A stretch of DNA of 7,967 nt from Acidobacteriota bacterium (GCA_003231035.1 QIHU01000451.1:1-7967); one strand, 5' to 3'; positions 1 through 6,258 are shown, numbered from the stretch's first letter. Numbers and translations: made by a program. The notes: generated by a model from the sequence alone, not told the origin.

Positions 1-847
1 GGGTCAGGCTGGCGTCGTTGGCGCTTCTTCCGTGCAGGAGGTCCACCGCCGCTTGGCCGTTGGCGAGCCGCAAGTAGGCTTCGGCGGCGACGCGTCGTAG
101 GTCGAGAGCGAGGCGGTCGGGGATCGAGCGGGGTCGTGCCGAGTGTAGCTGAGCGGCGAGTAGATCCGCCGCCGCTTGCGGCTGGCCAGTGATCAGCAGG
201 AGTTTGCCGCGCAACAGAGTCACTCGGGGGTCATCCTCGGCGAGGCCACCGTCGCCCGCCATGTCCTCCAACAATCGCCGCGCTTCCGGTGGGCGGTTGA
301 GTTCCACGGCGCAGGCCGCGGCGGCGAGCCGAGCCTCCGTGTCGGTGGGGTGCGAGGCGACCCAGGCGAGGAGGACGGGCAAGGCTTGGGCTAGCCGTCC
401 GAGCCCACCCAGCATCAGGCCGAGGTCGCGTTGTGCTTCGAAGGCGGGCTCTTCTGGGGTCGCACCGTCGCCAGCTCGCCGAAGGTAGCGTTCGGCCTCC
501 TCGAAGCGGTCTAGTTGACGGGCGGCTCGGCCGGCGTTGTAGAGCGCCATCGCCCCGGCCTCCGGTGCGTCGACGAGCGGTTGCAAGGTGGCGAGAGCCT
601 GCTCTGGACGGCCCAATCGCACTTCGAGCGCACCGAGTAGAGCCAGGGCCGCGGGCGGCAAGGGGCTGGTTTTGCGGAGCGCTTCGAGGGTGCGAGCCGC
701 CCCTTCGAAGTCGCCCTGCTCGGCCAACGCCAGGGCGCTGGCATAGAGCTTCCCCGGATCTTGCGCCAGGCTGGCCGCGACCGTGGACAGGCTCAGCAAG
801 AGCGCCAGTCCCAAAGCCGGCAGGGAGGTGTGGTGGGTGGAGTGCAT
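1..847 (-). CDS. Secreted TPR-repeat protein, N-terminal part (runs off left edge)
   Basis: Reading the minus strand from the ATG at 847 gives 282 codons without a stop up to the window edge, so the C-terminus is missing. Residues 1-28 look like a Sec signal peptide: a hydrophobic run LGLALLLSLS and a likely cut after SLA, before QDPGKLY. From about residue 32 onward come helix-pair repeats of about 34 residues with TPR spacing (for example LYNAGRAARQLDRFEEAERY near residue 105 and LGRPEQALATL near 78), continuing past residue 200. TPR arrays are protein-binding scaffolds; no catalytic motif is visible, so the partner is unknown. It is probably periplasmic or outer-membrane associated. It is transcribed divergently from the HEAT/cyclophilin gene and shares its 74-bp upstream region. 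No good Shine-Dalgarno precedes the start. The other reading frames here, on both strands, are arginine/proline-rich and look like GC-driven shadows. Confidence 0.85.
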   Translation of the reverse strand, partial: MHSTHHTSLPALGLALLLSLSTVAASLAQDPGKLYASALALAEQGDFEGAARTLEALRKTSPLPPAALALLGALEVRLGRPEQALATLQPLVDAPEAGAMALYNAGRAARQLDRFEEAERYLRRAGDGATPEEPAFEAQRDLGLMLGGLGRLAQALPVLLAWVASHPTDTEARLAAAACAVELNRPPEARRLLEDMAGDGGLAEDDPRVTLLRGKLLLITGQPQAAADLLAAQLHSARPRSIPDRLALDLRRVAAEAYLRLANGQAAVDLLHGRSANDASLT

Positions 848-881
848 GGTCTCTTATTTCCCGCGCGGTCGAGCTTCCCAG

Positions 882-911
882 TCTATAGGAGCCCTCTCCT
901 GGCGCTGGTAA
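882..911 (-). promoter_or_regulatory. Candidate promoter of the TPR gene
   Basis: On the minus strand TTACCA (911-906) is followed after 18 nt by TATAGA (887-882). Each hexamer matches the sigma-70 consensus at 4 of 6 positions. Transcription would start near 875, giving a leader of about 28 nt before the ATG at 847. The -35 hexamer overlaps the candidate -10 of the gene going the other way. Confidence 0.35.
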
Positions 912-914
912 GCT
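906..914 (+). promoter_or_regulatory. Candidate extended -10 element (TGGTAAGCT)
   Basis: TG-G-TAAGCT fits the extended -10 pattern TGnTAnnnT. Its end lies 7 nt before the ATG at 922, so transcription would begin at or next to the start codon, giving a leaderless message. There is no recognisable -35 hexamer and no Shine-Dalgarno. A very similar arrangement precedes the gene at 3150. Confidence 0.35.
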
Positions 915-921
915 AAGAGCT

Positions 922-3105
922 ATGCAAGCAGACCAAAGAACAGACTCACCGTGGCTGACCCTCCTCCTTACCACTCCTCGCCGGCTGGCTTCTGGGTCCC
1001 GATCCTTGCGCTGGCTAGCGCTTGCGATGGTCTTGACGGTGGCGGGTAGCCAGCTCTCGTGCACCGGCGCCTCGGTACATTCAGTGGGAGGGAGAGGGGT
1101 CGGCGGTTCGACGACCGGTGTGGGCAGTGGTCTTGCCATCACCAACATTGAGCAGCGGGTTCTGCTGACGGTCATGGCGCAGCGGCGCCTCTACGATCCG
1201 TACAGCGTCCGGGAAGTGCTCAAGGGAGGGGTCGATCTGCGCTTGGAGTTGGCCTGGACGCTCGGCCGGGTTGGCAGTCAGCAGGGACGCGGAATTCTTG
1301 AGGAACTCCTGGTGGACGAAGCCGTCTCAGTGAGCCGCGCCGCGGCCTTTGCCCTCGGCCTGCTCGAAAGGGGCGGAAGCGGGGACGACGAGCAAGGAGC
1401 CCTGTTGCGCGCCGCGGCCGGCCCGGATGGGGAAACCGGCAGGCTGGCGGTGGCGTCGTTGGCGGCCATCGGCGTGGAGGTGAGCGAGGTCCTGCGCGCC
1501 TTGACCCCGCTGTCGCGGGAGCAACGCTGGGCCCGGCTGCTGCCGTCGCTGCACCGCTTCGATAGCCAATCCACCACCCTTCTCGCGGTGAGTGGGCTGG
1601 AGGTTGAGGAACCGGATCTCCACGCCGCCGCGGCCTTCGCCTTGACCCACGATCCGGTGGCGCTAGCGCTTCCGAAGATTCGCGATCTGCTGGCGGATGG
1701 CGATCCCCGGGTTCGCGGCTGGGCCGCCGCCGCGCTGGGTAAGGTGGGGGAGGGGGCCGATCTTCAACTCCTCTTGCCGTTGCTCGGCGAGCAACAGATG
1801 GTGGTCGTGGTGGCGACGTTGCGTGCGGCACAGGTGCTGATCACCGCCGGAAAGACCGCTGCACCTGAACTCTGGCGTCCGCTGATTGTCACCTTGTGCA
1901 AAGATCCGCGCCCCACCGTGCGAGTCGCGGCGCTGAGCGCTGCCGCGGCCTGGTTACTCGATCCCGAACTCGGCGAGATCCTGGTCGAACGCACTCGCGG
2001 CGCTCAAGCCTTGGGTGAACGCATGGCGGCTTTGCTGGCTCTCGCCGTCGCCGATCACCCCCGGGCGGTGGAGTTGACTCGGGAAGCGGCGACCTCCGCC
2101 GATCCCGGGATGCGCGCCACCGCGGCTCGCGCCTCCGGCCTGCTCTCCGATGGTGAACTCTTGGCGCTCTTGAGCCAGGATGCGGCCGGCAGTGTACGCG
2201 CCGCCGCTTACCTGGCCAGCCTCAAAGCTTACGATCGCAGCCTCAGTGCCCAAGCCGGAGGGTCGACCGCGACTCAGGATGGCGACGTGGATGCGAAGCG
2301 GACTCTGACCTCCTGGGTGCGGATCGCCATCGCCGATGCCGATCCCGGCGTGCGTGGCACTGTTCTCGATTGGCTCGTGCAGCGTCCGATCCTTCCCTTT
2401 CGTGAACTGACGGCGGCCGTTGAGGGGGCGAGTCGGGAACGTTTCGTGGCCACCAAGCTCAGTGCTGTCGCCGCGCTGGTGGCTCGTGGTCTCGACGACT
2501 CGGCAGAGCGCGGCGGGGTCATTCGAGAGCTGGAGCGATGGGTCCGAGCCACGGATGTTGCCATTCGGCGAGCGGCGGTCGAAGGGTTGAGCCAGCTCGA
2601 TGAACCACGGCTTGCGGTGGGTTCCGCCGGCCGCGGCCGTGGCGCTACCGTCTACCGTGACATGTTGCTCGCCGGGCTGCCCGCCGACTCGATCGAACTC
2701 CACACTTCACGCGGCACCGTCCGTATGCAGTTGCACTGCGACCGGGCCCTCTTCACCTGTTGGAATTTCCTCCAGCTGGCCCGCCAGGGCTTCTACGATG
2801 GTCAGCGGTTCCACCGCGTGGTCCCCGCTTCGCTGGTGCAGACGGGCGATCCGCGTGGCGATGGCTGGGGCGGTCCCGGGTACACCCTGCGCGACGAGCC
2901 CAACTTGCTGCCTTTTAGGCGCGGCGTTCTCGGCATGGCCCATTCAGGACCCGATACGGCTGGGAGCCAGTTCTTCATTGCCCTCACTCGTCGGCCTCGG
3001 TTCGATGGCCGCTACACCGCCTTCGGTGAAGTGGTCGAGGGTCTCGCGGTGCTCGATTCGATTATCGAAGGCGATTTGCTAGAGAGCGTCAGGGTCCTCC
3101 CCTAG
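922..3105 (+). CDS. HEAT-repeat lipoprotein with C-terminal cyclophilin-type peptidyl-prolyl isomerase domain
   Basis: The product has 727 residues. The N-terminus carries a basic stretch and hydrophobic segment (RSLRWLALAMVLTVAG) ending at Cys47, so it is probably a lipoprotein, though SQLSC is a poor lipobox. Residues of about 75-575 are alpha-helical HEAT-like repeats with recurrent VRxxAAxALG-type units (for example DPRVRGWAAAALGKVG and DPRPTVRVAALSAAAAW); such solenoids bind proteins. Residues of about 590-727 form a cyclophilin domain with FHRVVP (Arg632, the catalytic arginine), Gln640, the GSQFF motif (Gln683, Phe685) and an FGEVVEG strand. Compared with human cyclophilin A, the Phe60 position is Ser, Trp121 is Arg and His126 is Tyr, so proline isomerase activity may be weak or its substrate choice altered. 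It is first in a likely operon with the thioredoxin-fold and small membrane proteins, which fits periplasmic folding or quality control. A TTG at 1006 would give a shorter signal peptide and is an alternative start. Confidence 0.9.
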   Translation: MQADQRTDSPWLTLLLTTPRRLASGSRSLRWLALAMVLTVAGSQLSCTGASVHSVGGRGVGGSTTGVGSGLAITNIEQRVLLTVMAQRRLYDPYSVREVLKGGVDLRLELAWTLGRVGSQQGRGILEELLVDEAVSVSRAAAFALGLLERGGSGDDEQGALLRAAAGPDGETGRLAVASLAAIGVEVSEVLRALTPLSREQRWARLLPSLHRFDSQSTTLLAVSGLEVEEPDLHAAAAFALTHDPVALALPKIRDLLADGDPRVRGWAAAALGKVGEGADLQLLLPLLGEQQMVVVVATLRAAQVLITAGKTAAPELWRPLIVTLCKDPRPTVRVAALSAAAAWLLDPELGEILVERTRGAQALGERMAALLALAVADHPRAVELTREAATSADPGMRATAARASGLLSDGELLALLSQDAAGSVRAAAYLASLKAYDRSLSAQAGGSTATQDGDVDAKRTLTSWVRIAIADADPGVRGTVLDWLVQRPILPFRELTAAVEGASRERFVATKLSAVAALVARGLDDSAERGGVIRELERWVRATDVAIRRAAVEGLSQLDEPRLAVGSAGRGRGATVYRDMLLAGLPADSIELHTSRGTVRMQLHCDRALFTCWNFLQLARQGFYDGQRFHRVVPASLVQTGDPRGDGWGGPGYTLRDEPNLLPFRRGVLGMAHSGPDTAGSQFFIALTRRPRFDGRYTAFGEVVEGLAVLDSIIEGDLLESVRVLP

Positions 3106-3132
3106 CTGTCCACTGATCTCCTGGGGCAGGAC

Positions 3133-3141
3133 TGCTAAGAT
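3133..3141 (+). promoter_or_regulatory. Candidate extended -10 element (TGCTAAGAT)
   Basis: TG-C-TAAGAT fits TGnTAnnnT, and its end lies 8 nt before the ATG at 3150. The expected start of transcription is at or next to the start codon. No -35 hexamer is obvious. It lies in the 44-bp gap after the HEAT/cyclophilin gene, so it may be an internal promoter of the operon. Confidence 0.35.
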
Positions 3142-3149
3142 CTGTCTCC

Positions 3150-3776
3150 ATGCGACCCCTCCAAGTTCGACAATGCTGGTGCCTCCTACCGCTGCTCGCC
3201 ACCCTTGCCTGTTCCTCTGCCACGATGGGGGGCCGAGGAGCTGACCCCACGGAAGAACTTCTACCTGAACTCTTGGGTCCAGTGACCCGGGAACGGGTTC
3301 TGGCCGCGGTGCCTGACTGGGCTGATGCCATGGCCGAAGCGGCGGCCGAGCTGGACGGTGTGGACCAGGAAGCGGTCGAGTGGTTGCGGGAGGTACCACC
3401 CGGCGCCGCGGTGACGGTCTACTTTGGCACGTGGTGCTCCGACAGCCGGCGAGAAGTCTCCCGCCTATGGGCGGTGCTCGACTCGTTAGGTGCCGATGAA
3501 ACGGCCCACGGTCTGCCTTTCGATGTGCGCTACATAGGTGTTGATCGCGACAAAAAACAGCCCGTGGGGCTCATCTCCACCCTCGATTTACTCTACGTCC
3601 CAACCTTCGTCGTGCGCCGTGGACCGACGGAAATCGGTCGGATCATCGAGGAACCCTTGATTAGCCTCGAAGTCGACCTCGCGGGGCTGCTCAACGGTGA
3701 GATGTCTGGAATCTTGACGGGAAGCCGCCCGGAGCTGTTGGCCGAGACAGCGGAACCCGCGGATCAGCAAGAGTAG
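3150..3776 (+). CDS. Thioredoxin-fold lipoprotein with single-cysteine WCSDS active site
   Basis: The product has 208 residues. Residues 1-20 form a signal peptide (LLPLLATLA) ending at Cys21, which is probably lipidated although Thr at -3 is unusual. Residues of about 85-180 carry a thioredoxin fold: a strand AVTVYFGTW, then W95-C96-S97-D98-S99 in place of the CxxC pair, a following helix, a strand with YIGVDRDKK, and the conserved cis-proline P151 in YVPTFVV. With only the first cysteine of the pair, it cannot form the internal disulfide of a normal thiol oxidoreductase. Families with WCSDS/WCGDS exist and are mostly of unproven function; binding to a partner, mixed-disulfide trapping or peroxide sensing are possible. 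It follows the HEAT/cyclophilin gene by 44 bp and precedes a small membrane protein by 4 bp, so the three are probably co-transcribed. There is no good Shine-Dalgarno. Confidence 0.85.
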   Translation: MRPLQVRQCWCLLPLLATLACSSATMGGRGADPTEELLPELLGPVTRERVLAAVPDWADAMAEAAAELDGVDQEAVEWLREVPPGAAVTVYFGTWCSDSRREVSRLWAVLDSLGADETAHGLPFDVRYIGVDRDKKQPVGLISTLDLLYVPTFVVRRGPTEIGRIIEEPLISLEVDLAGLLNGEMSGILTGSRPELLAETAEPADQQE

Positions 3777-3780
3777 AAAC

Positions 3781-3960
3781 ATGGGTGTTTTCCGCGCCAA
3801 TATGGGCTGGTTGCTGCAAGTCTTGGGGATGGTCGTCACCGGGGCTGCCCTGCTGATTGGCGTTGGCTACGGAGTGTTGCGGGCCGAGGTCTTCATCCTC
3901 GGCCTTGGCGGCGTCCTCTTCCTCCTCGGCCGTCGATTGTCGAAGAATTCCCAGGATTGA
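3781..3960 (+). CDS. Small two-helix membrane protein (59 aa)
   Basis: A 59-residue frame starts with ATG 4 nt after the stop of the thioredoxin-fold gene and ends at TGA 3958-3960. It has two hydrophobic segments, about residues 10-31 (WLLQVLGMVVTGAALLIGVG) and 35-50 (AEVFILGLGGVLFLLG), joined by a short turn, with a basic end GRRLSKNSQD. The pattern is that of a small inner-membrane hairpin protein with both ends on the same side. I do not recognise the family. The very short gap suggests translational coupling to the upstream gene, and only a weak AAGAG (3769-3773) could serve as ribosome binding site. Codon use and composition resemble the neighbours, which supports a real gene. Its small size means automatic annotation could miss it. 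Confidence 0.7.
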   Translation: MGVFRANMGWLLQVLGMVVTGAALLIGVGYGVLRAEVFILGLGGVLFLLGRRLSKNSQD

Positions 3961-3971
3961 TGGTTCTTTGC

Positions 3972-4001
3972 CGCGGGTGACTCCCCCGACGGGCCATTTT
4001 T
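3972..4001 (+). terminator. Weak candidate terminator
   Basis: After the small membrane gene, CGGG can pair with CCCG a few bases on, with possible extra pairs outside, and a TTTTT run lies at 3997-4001. The stem is short and imperfect and the T-run is several bases away, so this is only suggestive. It is well placed, between the quality-control operon and the sigma-factor unit. Confidence 0.25.
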
Positions 4002-4016
4002 CGTGTTAGCTCTTCT

Positions 4017-4044
4017 TGCAACCTTGCGGACAGCTTGCCGTAGA
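4017..4044 (+). promoter_or_regulatory. Candidate ECF-type promoter, possibly autoregulated
   Basis: TGCAACC (4017-4023) is followed after 15 nt by CGTAGA (4039-4044). Many ECF sigma factors recognise a -35 with an AAC core and a -10 beginning CGT at this spacing. The motif sits directly before the ECF sigma gene, as expected for self-activation. The -10 ends only 5 nt before the ATG, so the message would be nearly or fully leaderless. The call rests on motif resemblance alone. Confidence 0.35.
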
Positions 4045-4049
4045 GACCC

Positions 4050-4637
4050 ATGACGCCAGGAATTGAGCCCCTAACCGACGAAGAACTGGTGGCGCGAGCC
4101 CTGGCGGGAGACCGCGACCGGTTCGGTGATCTGGTACAGCGTTACCAGAGCCGGCTGGTCAACTATCTTTTCCGTCTTCTACGCAATATTGACGAGGCCC
4201 ACGAGCTATCCCAAGAGGTTTTCCTGAAGGTGTACCAAGCCCTAGACCGCTACGATCCGCGGTACAAGTTCTCGACCTGGATCTTCCGGGTGGCGCAAAA
4301 CGCGGCGATCGATCAGATCCGCAAGCGCCGGTTGAAGCTCGTCTCGTTGAGCCGACCCGAGGATGGAGAGGGTGAGGCGCACGATTGGGACCTACCGAGC
4401 GCGGATCGAGGCCCCTATGAGGATTTGCGCAACCTGGAGCGCAGCGAGGCGATCCAGCAGGCGATCGACAGCCTACCGTGGGACTACCGCGAGTTGATCG
4501 TGCTGCGCCACTACGGGGAGCTGCCGTACGAAGAGATCGCGCGGCTCAAGGAAATGCCACTGGGCACGGTGAAGAACAAACTCTTCCGCGGACGGCAAGC
4601 GTTGAAGGAAAAGTTGATGGAGTTTCTGGTCGACTAG
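4050..4637 (+). CDS. ECF-family RNA polymerase sigma factor (RpoE-like)
   Basis: The product has 195 residues, the usual ECF length. Region 2 spans about residues 24-95: F25-L28 and YQSRLVNYLFRLLRN (core binding), DEAHELSQEVFLKVYQAL, then the -10 recognition segment KFSTWIFRVAQNAAIDQIRK (73-92). A charged linker (about 96-130) follows. Region 4 spans about 132-190 with LPWDYRELIVLRHYGELPYE and the helix-turn-helix PYEEIARLKEMPLGTVKNKL. There is no region 1 or 3. An in-frame TAG at 4041 makes ATG 4050 the first possible ATG. The anti-sigma gene follows 29 bp later and a bactofilin-like gene follows that, giving a regulator/inhibitor/target-like unit. The factor is presumably held inactive at the membrane until an envelope signal releases it. 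The inducing signal cannot be read from the sequence. Confidence 0.95.
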   Translation: MTPGIEPLTDEELVARALAGDRDRFGDLVQRYQSRLVNYLFRLLRNIDEAHELSQEVFLKVYQALDRYDPRYKFSTWIFRVAQNAAIDQIRKRRLKLVSLSRPEDGEGEAHDWDLPSADRGPYEDLRNLERSEAIQQAIDSLPWDYRELIVLRHYGELPYEEIARLKEMPLGTVKNKLFRGRQALKEKLMEFLVD

Positions 4638-4666
4638 ACCTGAAGATCCACCCCATGGAGAAGTCG

Positions 4667-5263
4667 ATGAACACCCACCACGAACGGCAATTGGAATGGC
4701 TCAGCCACGAGCTCGATGGCGCCCTCGCGCCCCGCGAGCGCGAGCAACTCAAGGCGAGTTTGGCGCAAGACGGAGACCTGTGCGAACAGCGTCGTGAACT
4801 GCACCAGCTCGACAAACTGCTGGCGAGTTCTCATCTTCAAGTGGAAGCCGACTTTCAAAGCCGGGTGATGCGGTCACTGCCGGCTGCCGGCTGGGAATCC
4901 AGACACCCGCTGAGTTGGCGCTGGGCGGTGGCGATCCTTCTCCTCTTGGGTGGTTCCTCGGCGGCTCTGGTGGGCACGGGCTCCGCCCATGCGGTTCCCG
5001 GTCAGGCGATTTTTGGCGCCCTGGGCGCGGTCGTCGATCTGTTCGTTGCCGGCGCCTTGGCGGGGGCCGGTTTGCTCTCCGCCTCGTGGAAGGGAATCGG
5101 CTTGGCGATGGGCGACATCTTCGCCAAGCCGGCTAGCTTCGTCGGCTTGGCCCTCTTCGTCGTGCTGCTAAACTTGCTCTTCCTGTCGCTCTTGCGCGGT
5201 GGGCGACGCGCTCCACGCGGTGCCGTTGCTCGCTCCGGTGGGCGGCGCCACGACGACGGCTGA
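4667..5263 (+). CDS. Membrane anti-sigma factor, zinc-free type
   Basis: Starting at ATG 4667 the product has 198 residues. That start is preceded by GGAG (4657-4660) at 6-nt spacing; ATG 4655 in the same frame is the alternative and would add four residues. The N-terminal part (about 1-80) is hydrophilic and helical: LEWLSHELDGALAPREREQL followed by DLCEQRRELHQLDKLL, the layout of anti-sigma domains that clamp an ECF factor. The HxxxCxxC zinc signature is absent; there is one cysteine (Cys39). Three membrane segments follow at about 86-108, 114-140 and 157-177, then a basic tail rich in Arg and Gly. Most ECF anti-sigma factors cross the membrane once, so three helices are unusual and might themselves sense membrane state. 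The assignment rests on position after the sigma gene plus the N-terminal pattern; the membrane part gives no family name. Confidence 0.8.
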   Translation: MNTHHERQLEWLSHELDGALAPREREQLKASLAQDGDLCEQRRELHQLDKLLASSHLQVEADFQSRVMRSLPAAGWESRHPLSWRWAVAILLLLGGSSAALVGTGSAHAVPGQAIFGALGAVVDLFVAGALAGAGLLSASWKGIGLAMGDIFAKPASFVGLALFVVLLNLLFLSLLRGGRRAPRGAVARSGGRRHDDG

Positions 5264-5273
5264 GTGGGGTCTA

Positions 5274-6251
5274 ATGCATACAGCGTTGGGGAGCCAAGGA
5301 GTGGTAAGGCACGCCGTCCTAGCCGGGGTTGCGCTGGCGATCCTAGGCCTGGGTGGTCCTACCTCCTTCGCGGCCGAAAGCGAGTCCAGCGCCAAGCCAG
5401 CGGCGCAGATCATTCGCGCCGGTAGTGTGGTGCGCAACCAGGCAGTGGCCTTAGGACGCGACCTGGTCGTCGAAGGGAGGGTCGTCGGCGATGCCGTGGC
5501 TCTCAATGGGCAAGTGCGGATCATGGGCGAGGTTGAAGGAGACGTGATCGTCCTCGGAGGCGCGGCTCATCTAGCCTCCAGCGCCCGGGTCGGAGGCAAT
5601 GTCTTTGTCTTGGGCGGAGTGATCGAAGCGGCGCCGGGGGCGATCATCGGTGGCCGCTCGGTGGCCTATCCCAGCGCCTCGAAAGCCTGGCTGACCCTGC
5701 TCGAAGGTCCAGCGCTAGGGATCGACTCGTCGTCGCCCCTGGTGGTGGGAGCGAAACTGGCCATGACCACCGCCTGGATGGTGCTGGTGCTGCTCTTCAC
5801 CGCCACTACCGGCCGCCAGGTGCTATCGACCTCCCAGACCGTCGCCAGCGAGCCCTTCCGCTGCTTCTGGGTCGGCTTGACCGGTGTCTTGGCGATGGTG
5901 ATGACCGCTCTCTTCTTCAACCTATTCAGTGGCGGTCTAGTCGGCGTTCCACTCATCCTGCTGGTCGTCTTCTTCGCCGTGCTGCTCAAGCTGTGGGGCA
6001 TGGTGGCGGCCTTCCACGCTCTCGGCGCTTGGCTGGGAAGCAAGGCGCTGAAGCGGCAACTCCCTCCCCTCAACGCCGCCGTCGCCGGCCTCCTGGTTCT
6101 CTCCGCGATCAAATTAGTTCCCGTCGCCGGTCTCCTCATCTGGCACGGCGCCACCTTCATCGGCGTCGGCGCCGCCCTGGTGACCAAACTAGGGCGTCGG
6201 GAGCGGTGGTTTGACTTGGCGGAGTTCGAAGGGGCGGCTGGGCGGGCTTGA
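5274..6251 (+). CDS. Bactofilin-like polymer-forming protein with signal peptide and C-terminal membrane domain
   Basis: The product has 325 residues from ATG 5274. GTG 5301 is an equally good start: GGGGAG (5288-5293) lies 7 nt upstream and the signal peptide begins right there (VVRHAVLAGVALAILGLGG, cut near SFAA). Next comes a beta-helix-like stretch of short repeats (about residues 45-135) with V/I and G alternation: RDLVVEGRVVGDAVALNGQV, MGEVEGDVIVLGG, ARVGGNVFVLGGV. This is the pattern of bactofilin/polymer-forming domains, which build filaments. After about residue 160 there are five or so hydrophobic segments (162-182, 198-220, 225-250, 268-287, 289-310). Cytosolic bactofilins have no signal peptide or membrane domain, so here the repeat domain would face the periplasm. 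It starts 10 bp after the anti-sigma gene, so it is either the regulated output or part of the sensor. Confidence 0.8.
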   Translation: MHTALGSQGVVRHAVLAGVALAILGLGGPTSFAAESESSAKPAAQIIRAGSVVRNQAVALGRDLVVEGRVVGDAVALNGQVRIMGEVEGDVIVLGGAAHLASSARVGGNVFVLGGVIEAAPGAIIGGRSVAYPSASKAWLTLLEGPALGIDSSSPLVVGAKLAMTTAWMVLVLLFTATTGRQVLSTSQTVASEPFRCFWVGLTGVLAMVMTALFFNLFSGGLVGVPLILLVVFFAVLLKLWGMVAAFHALGAWLGSKALKRQLPPLNAAVAGLLVLSAIKLVPVAGLLIWHGATFIGVGAALVTKLGRRERWFDLAEFEGAAGRA

Positions 6252-6258
6252 GCGGGCT

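Noticed and set aside
433..888. Plus-strand open frame of 151 codons opposite the TPR gene
   Set aside because: Arg/Pro-rich composition with no motif; it is the complement of a clear TPR coding frame.
231..1175. Minus-strand open frame of 314 codons spanning the divergent promoter region
   Set aside because: It crosses both the true TPR start and the HEAT/cyclophilin gene, is rich in Arg, Pro and Ser typical of GC shadows, and has no domain.
1954..2703. Minus-strand open frame of 249 codons inside the HEAT/cyclophilin gene
   Set aside because: Low-complexity Gly/Arg/Ser translation; the plus frame carries conserved HEAT and cyclophilin motifs across the same bases.
3115..3131. CCTG-GGG-CAGG as a terminator between the first two operon genes
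   Set aside because: A 4-bp stem with a 3-nt loop and no T-run is too weak to call.
3897..3935. Repetitive CCTCGGCC-like pattern near the end of the small membrane gene
   Set aside because: Explained by Leu/Gly codons (CTC GGC) in a hydrophobic helix, not by a tandem repeat.
4478..4666. Upstream extension of the anti-sigma reading frame to ATG 4478
   Set aside because: It would overlap 160 bases of the sigma gene and its translation there is Arg-rich shadow; GGAG at 4657-4660 supports ATG 4667.
5199..5273. Upstream extension of the bactofilin-like reading frame to ATG 5199
   Set aside because: It overlaps the end of the anti-sigma gene and would put 25 residues before the natural signal peptide; ATG 5274 or GTG 5301 fits better.
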